This document shows positions 42,369-50,967 of a DNA stretch of 64,000 bases, piece by piece. The stretch is from assembly GCA_965277895.1 (NCBI GenBank), contig CBDIDR010000001.1, positions 124,001 to 188,000 of the forward strand. Reading direction: 5' to 3'. The position numbers were made by a program, and so were the translations under genes. Position 1 is the stretch's first letter; each line of letters begins with the position of its first letter. The notes under the pieces are model-generated. The model was not told where the DNA came from. It worked only from the letters and a program-made list of their open reading frames with translations, and searched no databases. The stretch comes from GCA-2862585 sp965277895. Its GTDB lineage: Bacteria > Bacteroidota > Bacteroidia > Flavobacteriales > UBA7312.

Positions 42369-43076
42369 ATGATTGATTTTCTTGAAGGACATCTTTTGCT
42401 AATTAATAAACCACTTCGATGGACTTCCTTTGATGCCGTCAAAAAAATACGAAACACCCTTCGCTCTCATCTTCAAATCAAAAAAATAAAAGTGGGACAT
42501 GCTGGTACATTAGACCCATTGGCAGATGGTTTACTTATAGTTTGCACAGGAAAGTTTACAAAACGTATCAATGAATTTCAAAATCAAGAAAAGGAATATA
42601 CAGGCAAATTTATTTTAGGTGCTACAACTCCTTCATTTGACCTTGAAACTGAGGTGGATAATGAATATCCCATTGACCATATTTCTCATGAAGATTTACA
42701 AGAAGCTGCTACTTCTCTCACTGGTGAAATCTTACAAACACCTCCCATCTATTCTGCTATAAAACAAGATGGTAAACGCCTATACGAACATGCTAGAAAA
42801 GGAGAAGAAGTGAAAATTAAAGAACGCCTAGTTCAGGTTAGTGAGTTTGAAATTACCAAAGTAGAATTACCTAGCGTTCACTTCAGAATTGTATGCAGCA
42901 AAGGCACATACATAAGATCTTTAGCACATTCATTTGGTCAGCACCTAAAGAGCGGAGCCTATCTCGGTCAATTGACAAGAACACGAATTGGAAATTTTAA
43001 CCTTTCTCAAGCTGTTGAGATTCAAGAGTTTATAGATTCTTTTTCTCCTCAGAATAATCAAAATGCTCCGCTTTAA
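42369..43076 (+). CDS. truB: tRNA pseudouridine-55 synthase
   Basis: The 235-residue enzyme makes pseudouridine 55 in the T-loop of tRNAs. The catalytic Asp lies in VGHAGTLDPLADGLLIVCTG (about residue 48), with INKPLRWTSFDAVKKIR at the N-terminus and SKGTYIRSLAHSFGQ later. It begins at the base after the uppP stop. A -7 box for queA follows it. Confidence 0.95.
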   Translation: MIDFLEGHLLLINKPLRWTSFDAVKKIRNTLRSHLQIKKIKVGHAGTLDPLADGLLIVCTGKFTKRINEFQNQEKEYTGKFILGATTPSFDLETEVDNEYPIDHISHEDLQEAATSLTGEILQTPPIYSAIKQDGKRLYEHARKGEEVKIKERLVQVSEFEITKVELPSVHFRIVCSKGTYIRSLAHSFGQHLKSGAYLGQLTRTRIGNFNLSQAVEIQEFIDSFSPQNNQNAPL

Positions 43077-43081
43077 TTTAG

Positions 43082-43089
43082 TATATTTG
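43082..43089 (+). promoter_or_regulatory. -7 box upstream of queA
   Basis: TATATTTG lies 34 bp before the queA ATG, in the 47-bp gap after truB, and may provide an internal promoter for queA-ispD. Confidence 0.45.
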
Positions 43090-43123
43090 CGGACTTTTTT
43101 AATTCATTTACAAAAAGACACAC

Positions 43124-44179
43124 ATGATAAAAAGAAAGCTATCACAATTTAATTTTGAATTACCTGAAGAACTTTTAGCGGACAGACCATCAGTTAACAG
43201 AGATGAAGCTCGCTTGATGGTAGTAGATAGAAAGACCGGTAAATTTGAACATAAACTTTTCAAAGATTTAATCGATTATTTTGACGAAAGTGATGTGATG
43301 ATTTTCAACGAAACCAAAGTTTTTCCTGCAAGGATGTACGGAAACAAAGAAAAAACTGGTGCTAGAATTGAAGTCTTTTTGTTAAGAGAACTTAACAAAG
43401 AAAACCTACTGTGGGATGTTTTAGTTGACCCCGCAAGAAAAATTAGAATAGGAAACAAATTATACTTTGGTGATGACGATTTAGTTGCTGAAGTTATTGA
43501 CAACACGACCTCGCGTGGAAGAACATTACGTTTTCTTTACGACGGAAGCTACGAGGAGTTCAGACAGAAATTAAAAGATTTAGGGGAAACACCTCTTCCT
43601 AAATATATCAAGAGAGAGCCAGATGCTGAAGATGAGGAACGTTATCAAACAATTTATGCTAAAAATGAAGGTTCCGTTGCAGCACCTACTGCTGGACTTC
43701 ACTTTAGTCGTGAGTTGCTAAAGCGTTTAGAAATTAAAGGTGTTGACTTTGCTAATCTTACTTTACACATTGGTCTTGGAACGTTTAGAGCGGTAGAAGT
43801 GGAAGATTTGAGCAAACACAAAATGGATTCAGAGGAGATATTTATTAATCCAGATACTGCAGACCTTATCAACAGTGGTATTCAAAACAAACGAAAAGTG
43901 TGTGCTGTAGGTACAACATCTATGAGAGCAATAGAAACTTCAGTAACAACTCAAGGGCTTATTACTCCATATGAAGGGTGGACCAACAAATTTATTTATC
44001 CACCTTACGATTTTAATATCGCTAACTGTATGATTACTAATTTCCATACTCCTAAATCAACGCTATTAATGATGGTGTCTGCATTTGGAGGGCATGATTT
44101 AATCATGAGTGCTTACGAAGAGGCTATCAAAGAGAAGTATAAGTTTTTCTCTTACGGTGATGCGATGCTGATTTTATAA
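43124..44179 (+). CDS. queA: S-adenosylmethionine:tRNA ribosyltransferase-isomerase
   Basis: The 351-residue enzyme forms epoxyqueuosine from preQ1-tRNA in queuosine synthesis. Motifs include SQFNFELPEELLADRP at the N-terminus, NETKVFPARMYG, SVAAPTAGLHFSRELL and LTLHIGLGTFRAVEVEDL. Length is normal. It lies 2 bp before ispD; the enzymes are metabolically unrelated. Confidence 0.95.
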   Translation: MIKRKLSQFNFELPEELLADRPSVNRDEARLMVVDRKTGKFEHKLFKDLIDYFDESDVMIFNETKVFPARMYGNKEKTGARIEVFLLRELNKENLLWDVLVDPARKIRIGNKLYFGDDDLVAEVIDNTTSRGRTLRFLYDGSYEEFRQKLKDLGETPLPKYIKREPDAEDEERYQTIYAKNEGSVAAPTAGLHFSRELLKRLEIKGVDFANLTLHIGLGTFRAVEVEDLSKHKMDSEEIFINPDTADLINSGIQNKRKVCAVGTTSMRAIETSVTTQGLITPYEGWTNKFIYPPYDFNIANCMITNFHTPKSTLLMMVSAFGGHDLIMSAYEEAIKEKYKFFSYGDAMLIL

Positions 44180-44181
44180 AA

Positions 44182-44853
44182 GTGAAACAATATATAATTA
44201 TAGTAGCTGGGGGTAGCGGAAGCCGAATGGGTTCTTCTATCCCTAAGCAGTTTTTAGAGCTTAACTCTAAGCCTATTCTTATACATACTATTGAGCGATT
44301 AAATCGCTTTGTTACCAATGCAGAATTCATAGTGGCATTGCCAGAATCTCTGTTTGAGTACTGGAAAGAATTGTGTAAAAAACACCACTTGAGCATTCCT
44401 CATAAATTGTCAAAAGGTGGTGAAACTCGATTTGAATCCGTAAAAAATGCCTTAACCTTTGTAAAAGAAGAAAGCATTGTAGCCATTCATGACGGTGTGC
44501 GACCATTAGTTAGTGAAGCTGTTGTAAAAAAATGTATGTCAACGGCTAAAAGCGAAGGGAGTGCTATACCAACACTAAACCTTATTGAAAGTTTACGACA
44601 ATTGAATGGCGATACAAGCAGTGTAGTAAATAGAAGCAATTATAAGATTGTACAGACTCCACAATGCTTCAAAAGCGATACTATTCTAAAAGCTTACGAA
44701 CTAGAGTACAATGAATCGTTCACAGATGACGCATCAGTAGTAGAAGCTCTTGGAGAAAGCGTTGTGCTAGTTGATGGCAACAAAGAGAACATTAAAATAA
44801 CTACGACAGAAGATTTGAAAATTGCAGAAATGTATCTCAAATCAGACGACTAA
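44182..44853 (+). CDS. ispD: 2-C-methyl-D-erythritol 4-phosphate cytidylyltransferase
   Basis: The 223-residue enzyme makes CDP-methylerythritol in the MEP pathway, acting before IspG (encoded at 25903). The nucleotide-binding loop IIVAGGSGSRMGSSIPKQFL, AIHDGVRPLVS and TDDASVVEALG are conserved. The start is GTG 44182. Its last 17 bp overlap the end of the converging amidohydrolase gene. Confidence 0.93.
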   Translation: MKQYIIIVAGGSGSRMGSSIPKQFLELNSKPILIHTIERLNRFVTNAEFIVALPESLFEYWKELCKKHHLSIPHKLSKGGETRFESVKNALTFVKEESIVAIHDGVRPLVSEAVVKKCMSTAKSEGSAIPTLNLIESLRQLNGDTSSVVNRSNYKIVQTPQCFKSDTILKAYELEYNESFTDDASVVEALGESVVLVDGNKENIKITTTEDLKIAEMYLKSDD

Positions 44854-45973
44854 CAGAAGTCTGCTCTGTCAACTCAAAATTTTCCAAGTTTTTTAAATGA
44901 TTTATGCCAGGCGTTTTTCCTTTTTCGAAGGTTCCAAAACGTTCATCAATTTGTAAAAATTCTGCACCATTTTTACAGGCCCATTCAATAGACTTTTCAA
45001 GAGACACCGCACTTTTAATGGTTTTCATTTCTTCTAAAATTGAAAGCGTATCGTTGGAAGCCAAACTATCTGTTCCAAATGTCATTTTTGAGTCAGTATC
45101 AATAAAAAAATCGTAATTAGGCAAGGCGTCTTCAATATATAAGTTTGCTTTGGGACAAGTCGCCCAAAAAACATTGTCGTAATGCTTAATTGCCCACTGA
45201 AGATCATCTATAGTTGTAAAAGTATTGTGAACCATCAATACTGGAGCATTTGGCAATAGTGGCAATGTGCTTTTTAGTGCCGTTTTACCAGTAAATTTAA
45301 AGAAATGTCTAGCAATAAGTTCATTTAACAGCTTACCAGAACCCTTTATAAACATCTCGTCTTCTGTAGAGGTCTCTTGATTGTGAATGGTAATTATTTC
45401 ACCAGAATTATGAGAACGTATTTTTTCAAATAATTGAAGAGAAACAGAGTAATTAGCATGTGGCGTTAAAGACGCTTTGTGCTTACATTGTTCCAGTACA
45501 CTAAGTCCATTTTGAAAAACCTCATCTGCCCGTGAAGGGTCTGAGGCAAAAAGTTCAATAAAAGAGTGGTAATAAATTAAGCTCTCATCTTTGACTAAAA
45601 AGGTGTCTACAGTGTTACTAATATCGCCAACAGCAACAATCCCATTCTCATACATCCTCCTATCAGCTTGCTCAATGCTTAAATGTATCTCTTCTTGGGA
45701 AGACTTACGTGTTTTTCCAATATTAGAAATGAAAAAAGGCAGGCCTGTTTTTTCTTTCATTCTGTCCTTTAAATGAGAGAGCTCTAAATGGCAATGTGTA
45801 TTTATAAATCCAGGACATAAACCGCCTTCAAAATATTCTATCGTAGAAGAATCTAAACTCTCTTTACCATTAAGGATATCTACTATTTTGCCGCTTTCAT
45901 CAATGACCAAAACACCATTGAGAATGGGAGAGCCTATTGATGTAAAAACTATATCTGAAGTTAAGTAGCGCAT
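44837..45973 (-). CDS. Amidohydrolase (deaminase-type, chlorohydrolase-like)
   Basis: The 378-residue metal-dependent TIM-barrel enzyme has the HxH motif in PGFINTHCHLELSHL (about residue 58), further ligands in THANYS-type and IHNQET segments near 190-200, VHNTFT near 245 and FGTDSLASN near 300. It belongs with SsnA/MtaD-like deaminases of the amidohydrolase superfamily. An aminofutalosine or S-adenosylhomocysteine-type substrate is possible but cannot be settled. Its ATG is 8 bp from its half of a palindromic divergent promoter. Confidence 0.8.
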   Translation of the reverse strand: MRYLTSDIVFTSIGSPILNGVLVIDESGKIVDILNGKESLDSSTIEYFEGGLCPGFINTHCHLELSHLKDRMKEKTGLPFFISNIGKTRKSSQEEIHLSIEQADRRMYENGIVAVGDISNTVDTFLVKDESLIYYHSFIELFASDPSRADEVFQNGLSVLEQCKHKASLTPHANYSVSLQLFEKIRSHNSGEIITIHNQETSTEDEMFIKGSGKLLNELIARHFFKFTGKTALKSTLPLLPNAPVLMVHNTFTTIDDLQWAIKHYDNVFWATCPKANLYIEDALPNYDFFIDTDSKMTFGTDSLASNDTLSILEEMKTIKSAVSLEKSIEWACKNGAEFLQIDERFGTFEKGKTPGINHLKNLENFELTEQTSVSRLI

Positions 45974-45980
45974 AGAGTGT

Positions 45981-45999
45981 ACAAAGATACTATCTTTGT
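45981..45999. promoter_or_regulatory. Palindromic divergent -7 boxes (amidohydrolase / rlmN)
   Basis: ACAAAGATAcTATCTTTGT is a perfect 9-bp inverted repeat around one C. Each arm reads TATCTTTG outward: 45991-45998 toward rlmN (ATG 46003) and 45982-45989 toward the amidohydrolase (ATG 45973). One RNA polymerase could occupy only one at a time. Confidence 0.7.
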
Positions 46000-46002
46000 G
46001 CC

Positions 46003-47052
46003 ATGTCTTTACAGAAAAAAAACATTCGTGAACTGACCTTAGAAGAGTTAAAAGACTTTTTTGTTGAACATAAACACCCGAGCTTTCGAGCTAAGCAAGT
46101 TTATGAATGGTTGTGGAAAAAATCCGTGTCGTCCTTTTCAGAAATGCGAAATGTGTCGAAAGAAATTATTGAATTGCTAGATGAAGCCTTCGTTATTCAG
46201 CATCTTCAAATTACAGAATCTCAAAAAAGTGCAGATCGTACTATAAAATCGGCTTTTAAATTATTTGATGACAATAATGTTGAAGGCGTACTTATCCCCA
46301 CAAAATCACGAATGACAGCTTGTATTTCCTCTCAAGTAGGATGTAGCTTAAGCTGTAAATTCTGTGCTACTGGTAAACTCGATAGGCTCCGAAACCTTAA
46401 CGCAGATGAGATGTACGATCAGGTGTTTATGCTAAACGAACTTGCTCAAAAAAATTACCAGCAAAAGCTAAGTAATATTGTCTATATGGGTATGGGAGAG
46501 CCTTTACTGAACTATAGAAATGTAATAAATTCAATAGAAAAAATCACTTCAAATGATGGTTTGGGGATGTCACCAAAACGTATTACAGTATCAACAGCAG
46601 GTATAGCCAAACTCATTAAAAAACTAGGCGACGATGAAGTGAAGTTCAATCTTGCATTATCCCTTCATGCGGCAAATGATAAAAAAAGAGACTACATAAT
46701 GCCTATCAATGAGCAAAACTCATTGGAATCCTTAAAAGAAGCCATAATCTACTTTTATGAAAAAACAGGCACTCGACTGACCTATGAATACATCATATTC
46801 AAAGGGTTTAATGATGAAATTACTGATGCTATTGAACTTGCTCAATTTGCAAGAATAACGCCATGTAAAATCAACATCATTGAATACAACCCAATTGATG
46901 ATGGAGAGTTCCAACAAGCCAAAAGAGAAAAGGTAGATGCTTTTGTAACGTATTTAGAAAGTAAAAACCTAATAGTTAACGTTAGGAGAAGTAGAGGAAA
47001 AGACATTGATGCTGCTTGTGGACAATTAGCCAATAAGCTAGTCAAATCCTAG
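46003..47052 (+). CDS. rlmN: 23S rRNA/tRNA adenine-C2 methyltransferase (radical SAM)
   Basis: The 349-residue radical-SAM enzyme methylates A2503 of 23S rRNA and A37 in some tRNAs. The cluster motif CSLSCKFCATG (about residue 110) is intact. KQVYEWLWKK at the N-terminus, VYMGMGEPLLNY and ALSLHAANDKKRD are family marks. The C-terminal catalytic Cys lies in DAACGQLA. It starts 4 nt after a TATCTTTG box. Confidence 0.95.
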   Translation: MSLQKKNIRELTLEELKDFFVEHKHPSFRAKQVYEWLWKKSVSSFSEMRNVSKEIIELLDEAFVIQHLQITESQKSADRTIKSAFKLFDDNNVEGVLIPTKSRMTACISSQVGCSLSCKFCATGKLDRLRNLNADEMYDQVFMLNELAQKNYQQKLSNIVYMGMGEPLLNYRNVINSIEKITSNDGLGMSPKRITVSTAGIAKLIKKLGDDEVKFNLALSLHAANDKKRDYIMPINEQNSLESLKEAIIYFYEKTGTRLTYEYIIFKGFNDEITDAIELAQFARITPCKINIIEYNPIDDGEFQQAKREKVDAFVTYLESKNLIVNVRRSRGKDIDAACGQLANKLVKS

Positions 47053-47061
47053 TGATATTCG

Positions 47062-47069
47062 TATCTTTG
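47062..47069 (+). promoter_or_regulatory. -7 box of the polyprenyl synthase gene
   Basis: TATCTTTG ends 19 bp before the ATG at 47089. Confidence 0.5.
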
Positions 47070-47088
47070 TACCTCCTTATTTTTCTAG

Positions 47089-48063
47089 ATGACCTCGATT
47101 AAAAAGATTAAGACCCCTATTCAGCAAGAAATGCTCTTGTTTGAAACTAAATTTAAGGAGTCCTTAAAGAGTAAAGTACCTCTTTTGGATAAGGTCTTAC
47201 ATTACATCGTAAAACGAAAAGGAAAGCAAATGCGACCCATGTTTGTTTTTCTTTGCAATAAAATGTTTGGAGATGTTAATGAAAGCACCTATCGAGCCGC
47301 TTCACTCATTGAACTTTTACATACTGCAACTCTAGTTCACGATGATGTTATTGATGATGCCAATCTAAGAAGAGGCTTCTTTTCAATTAATGCCTTATGG
47401 AAAAATAAAATTGCTGTTTTAGTAGGTGATTTCCTACTCTCTCAAGGCCTGTTACTTTCTTTACAAAACAAAGAATATGATTTACTGCAAATTGTATCTA
47501 AAGCCGTAAAGGACATGAGCGAAGGCGAACTTCTACAAATTGAAAAAGCCAGACACCTTGATATTGAAGAAGATATTTATTTTGATATCATCAGGCAGAA
47601 AACAGCTACACTTATAGCCGCATGTTGTGCTTGTGGTGCTACTGCTGCACAACAAGACGAAAAGACTATCGAAAAGATGAGGGAGTTTGGCGAGCTTGTA
47701 GGCATATCATTTCAAATGAAAGATGACTTATTTGACTATTATAACGACGATGTAATAGGAAAGCCAACAGGCATAGACATCAAAGAACAAAAAATGACCT
47801 TGCCTCTTATTTATGCTCTAAAACACGCTTCAAAAAAGGACTACAAATTCATTATTCAGACCGTAAAAAAGTATAATACAGATAGTGAACGTGTAGCCAA
47901 AGTACTGTCATTGGTTAAGCAAAGCGGAGGTATTGAATATACCATTGAAAAAATGAAAGGCTACCAAAACAAAGCTCTGTCTTTGTTGAAAACTTTTGAT
48001 GACAACGAAAGCCGAAAGTCTCTAGAACTTTTAGTAAATTTCGTCATCGAAAGAAAGAAATGA
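47089..48063 (+). CDS. Polyprenyl (probably octaprenyl-type) diphosphate synthase
   Basis: The 324-residue trans-prenyltransferase condenses IPP onto an allylic diphosphate, giving the quinone side chain. Both Asp-rich motifs are present: LVHDDVIDDANLRRG (about residue 86) and FQMKDDLFDYYNDDVIGK (about 213). Chain length cannot be read safely from sequence. Together with IspD, IspG and UppP it places much isoprenoid metabolism in this window. It overlaps dnaG by 4 bp. Confidence 0.9.
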   Translation: MTSIKKIKTPIQQEMLLFETKFKESLKSKVPLLDKVLHYIVKRKGKQMRPMFVFLCNKMFGDVNESTYRAASLIELLHTATLVHDDVIDDANLRRGFFSINALWKNKIAVLVGDFLLSQGLLLSLQNKEYDLLQIVSKAVKDMSEGELLQIEKARHLDIEEDIYFDIIRQKTATLIAACCACGATAAQQDEKTIEKMREFGELVGISFQMKDDLFDYYNDDVIGKPTGIDIKEQKMTLPLIYALKHASKKDYKFIIQTVKKYNTDSERVAKVLSLVKQSGGIEYTIEKMKGYQNKALSLLKTFDDNESRKSLELLVNFVIERKK

Positions 48064-49964
48064 TTCCAAAAGAAACGATTGATACTATTTATGACAGCGT
48101 CCGCATTGAGGAGGTTGTAGGTGACTTTGTTACCCTTAAAAAAAGAGGGGTAAATCTTCTAGGAAACTGCCCGTTTCATGATGAGAAAACACCCTCATTT
48201 ACCGTTTCGCCAGTAAAAGGAATATTTAAATGCTTCGGATGCGGAAAGGGTGGCAACTCCATCAACTTTGTCATGGAACACGAGCAGTACTCATACCCTG
48301 AAGCTCTTCGCTACCTTGCCAAAAAATACAATATCGAGCTCATTGAAGAAGAGCAAACGCCCGAACAGATAGAAAAAGCTAATGCTAGGGAAAGTTTCTT
48401 TGTAGTCAATTCCTATGCTCGTGATTATTTCAAAGATAGCTTGCACAAGAGTAATGAAGGTAAAGCAATTGGGCTAAGTTATTTTAAGGAACGTGGGGTG
48501 TCAAGTGAAATGATTGAAAAGTTTCAGCTTGGGTATAACCCTGAGGGTTGGGATTCTTTTACAAAATCGGCACTGGACAATTCATATAAAATTGAGTATT
48601 TAGAAAAAACGGGCTTAAGTATAGTCAAAGAAGATAAATCATTTGACCGCTTTAGAGGAAGAATAATGTTTCCTATTCATAGCATGTCAGGAAGAGTATT
48701 GGGTTTTGGTGGTAGGATTCTCAAAAAAAGTGAAAAAGCTGCTAAATATTTAAACTCTCCCGAAAGCGATATTTACCACAAAAGCAAGGTCTTGTATGGT
48801 ATCTATTTCTCTAAATCTGCCATCGTAAAGCATGACAACTGTTATTTGGTGGAGGGCTATACCGATGTAATTTCGATGCATCAACATGGTATTGAAAATG
48901 TAGTTGCTTCATCTGGTACAGCATTGACCTCAGAACAAATCAAACTAATAGGTCGGTTTACTAAGAATATTACTATCCTATTTGATGGCGATTCTGCTGG
49001 TATTAAAGCCTCTTTCAGAGGAATTGACCTCATACTATCGGAAGGCATGAACGTAAAAGTAGTGCTATTCCCAGAAGGTGAAGACCCTGATAGCTACGCA
49101 AAAACTTTAGGACAAGAAAAAATACAGTCATTTATAATAGATGAAGCACAAGATTTTTTGACCTTCAAAACAAATCTGCTTAAAGACGAAAGTAAAAATG
49201 ACCCTATCAAAAAAGTAAAACTCATCAACGAAGTAGTTAATTCAATTGCTATGATTCCTGATGAAATTACTAGAGCAGTGTATATCAGAGAATGCTCCAA
49301 ACTTTTGGAGATTGGAGAAACTGAAATCACCAATAAAATCATTGACATAAAACGCTCTGGCCGTCAAAACAGTAATGTGCCACGAGCAGAGAAGAAACCG
49401 GCTCAAGAAAATAATGTCAAAACTGTAAAGCAAAACGTTAGCACTTCTGAACACCAAGAAAAAGACATCATTCGGTTTTTGTTAGAGTATAGTGACCAAA
49501 TGGTTGAATTTGACAGTAATAAAATGTATGTCGCTCAGTTTATTATTTCAGAATTAGAAAATGAAATTGAGTTTTCAAACCCAAATTATCAGCTTATTTT
49601 TGATGCGTATTGTCAGGCTCTTGCCAAAGAAGAATTATTAAAACAAGAGTTTTTCACTCTTCATAAAAATCCAAATGTTTCTCGTCTAGCGGCTGATATC
49701 ATTAGTTCGCCACATTCAATGAGTAAACGTTGGAAAGATCACGGCATCTATACAGAAACTGAAGATATGCAACTAAAACCAGCGGTTGAAACAGCCATTT
49801 ATTCCTTAAAGATTGCTAAAATTGGGGAGCTTATTCATGATAAAAATGAGCAACTTAAAACAGCCACTGAAGATACTGAGTTTGAGATATTATCAGAAAT
49901 TAACACTTTATCAAAATTGAAAAAAGAAATTTCTGCTAAACTTGGAAGGACTATTCTAAAGTAA
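48060..49964 (+). CDS. dnaG: DNA primase
   Basis: The 634-residue primase makes RNA primers at the replication fork. The zinc-binding CHC2 finger (CPFHDEKTPSF and KCFGCGKGG, about 40-65) precedes the Toprim core with LVEGYTDVISMHQHG and ILFDGDSAG (about 262-325). The C-terminal helicase-interaction region (about 450-634) is divergent, as is usual. It is translationally coupled to the prenyl synthase (ATGA). Confidence 0.95.
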   Translation: MIPKETIDTIYDSVRIEEVVGDFVTLKKRGVNLLGNCPFHDEKTPSFTVSPVKGIFKCFGCGKGGNSINFVMEHEQYSYPEALRYLAKKYNIELIEEEQTPEQIEKANARESFFVVNSYARDYFKDSLHKSNEGKAIGLSYFKERGVSSEMIEKFQLGYNPEGWDSFTKSALDNSYKIEYLEKTGLSIVKEDKSFDRFRGRIMFPIHSMSGRVLGFGGRILKKSEKAAKYLNSPESDIYHKSKVLYGIYFSKSAIVKHDNCYLVEGYTDVISMHQHGIENVVASSGTALTSEQIKLIGRFTKNITILFDGDSAGIKASFRGIDLILSEGMNVKVVLFPEGEDPDSYAKTLGQEKIQSFIIDEAQDFLTFKTNLLKDESKNDPIKKVKLINEVVNSIAMIPDEITRAVYIRECSKLLEIGETEITNKIIDIKRSGRQNSNVPRAEKKPAQENNVKTVKQNVSTSEHQEKDIIRFLLEYSDQMVEFDSNKMYVAQFIISELENEIEFSNPNYQLIFDAYCQALAKEELLKQEFFTLHKNPNVSRLAADIISSPHSMSKRWKDHGIYTETEDMQLKPAVETAIYSLKIAKIGELIHDKNEQLKTATEDTEFEILSEINTLSKLKKEISAKLGRTILK

Positions 49965-49965
49965 T

Positions 49966-50965
49966 TTATTGCGTAACTAGTTTATGCCTGTAATATTTTG
50001 CTGACCAAACTGCTAATTGAGATACAATCCTAGGGTTATCAAAACTATAGCTTGAATTGTCTGAATAAACGGTGTCTGTTGCATTTTTAATGTTAATTAA
50101 ATCACTATAAATTGAGTCTTCAATACTGGTTGCGTATGGAAGAATCCTAAGATGGCCAATAAGGGAAGAAATGCTTTTATCTCGATTCGAAAGAATAGAA
50201 TTTATTATTTCAAAAGAAATTGATTGTGATTCAGTATCGTCGATTTGGGTCATGCACCATGCCTGAAAGCATAAATGGTTTTGGTCTGTCAATCTATCGT
50301 TACCATCCCAGTAAGGGAAATTAAATTGATTAGGTAAATACGCTGACTTTTCTCTTTTTACAATTTCATCAATAAAATAATCTATTGAGTCAATATCAAA
50401 ATCTAACTCTTTCATTTTTTGTAAAAATAAAGCATAGCTAATATTTACATTAAGTACACAGCCAACGATATCATTAATATTATCAGAATAAGAAATGCAA
50501 TAGCCATCATTTAATGAGTCTGCTGGAGATATATTTAATAATAGATTAGATATTTCTGTAAGGATATCATCATTAATGGCTCTGCTTTTATAGGCATCTA
50601 CTAATACAATTCCTAAATGGTCTTGTTAGGGTTATAGTATAAATTGTCGAATCGTTATTGATAGTGCCATCACCAAATGCATCCCATTCGCGATTCAAAT
50701 CAAAACCATTAGACTCAATAAATGATAAGAGAAACTTTAATTCTTGAACAACTTCTGGATCATTCCAGCCAAAAAGCAACGCCTTTGAATAATAAAGATA
50801 TGAAAGTGTATGTAAATCATTTACCTCATACTTTACTGAATCAACAATGTTTGTTAGGTCTAATGATAAATCTTTCCACTTCTGAGCCTCTGGACTAATG
50901 CTTTGTTTTTGACAAGAAACAATTAGTAGAATTAATGATATAAAAACAATAAATTTAATTCTCAT
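49966..50965 (-). pseudogene. Lipoprotein gene split by a one-base frameshift
   Basis: The 5' part (50588-50965, 125 codons) has a lipobox (LIVSC, about residues 14-18) and reads sensibly to TITLT, then shifts frame and stops. Near 50621-50626 one extra base restores the reading when ignored: DHLGIVLVDAYKSRAINDDI continues without a stop through 50416 into the 3' frame (49966-50415, 149 codons). The joined protein would have about 330 residues and no family I recognise. It could be a true pseudogene, a sequencing error or a programmed shift. It lies 2 bp after recJ. Confidence 0.75.
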
Positions 50966-50967
50966 AG

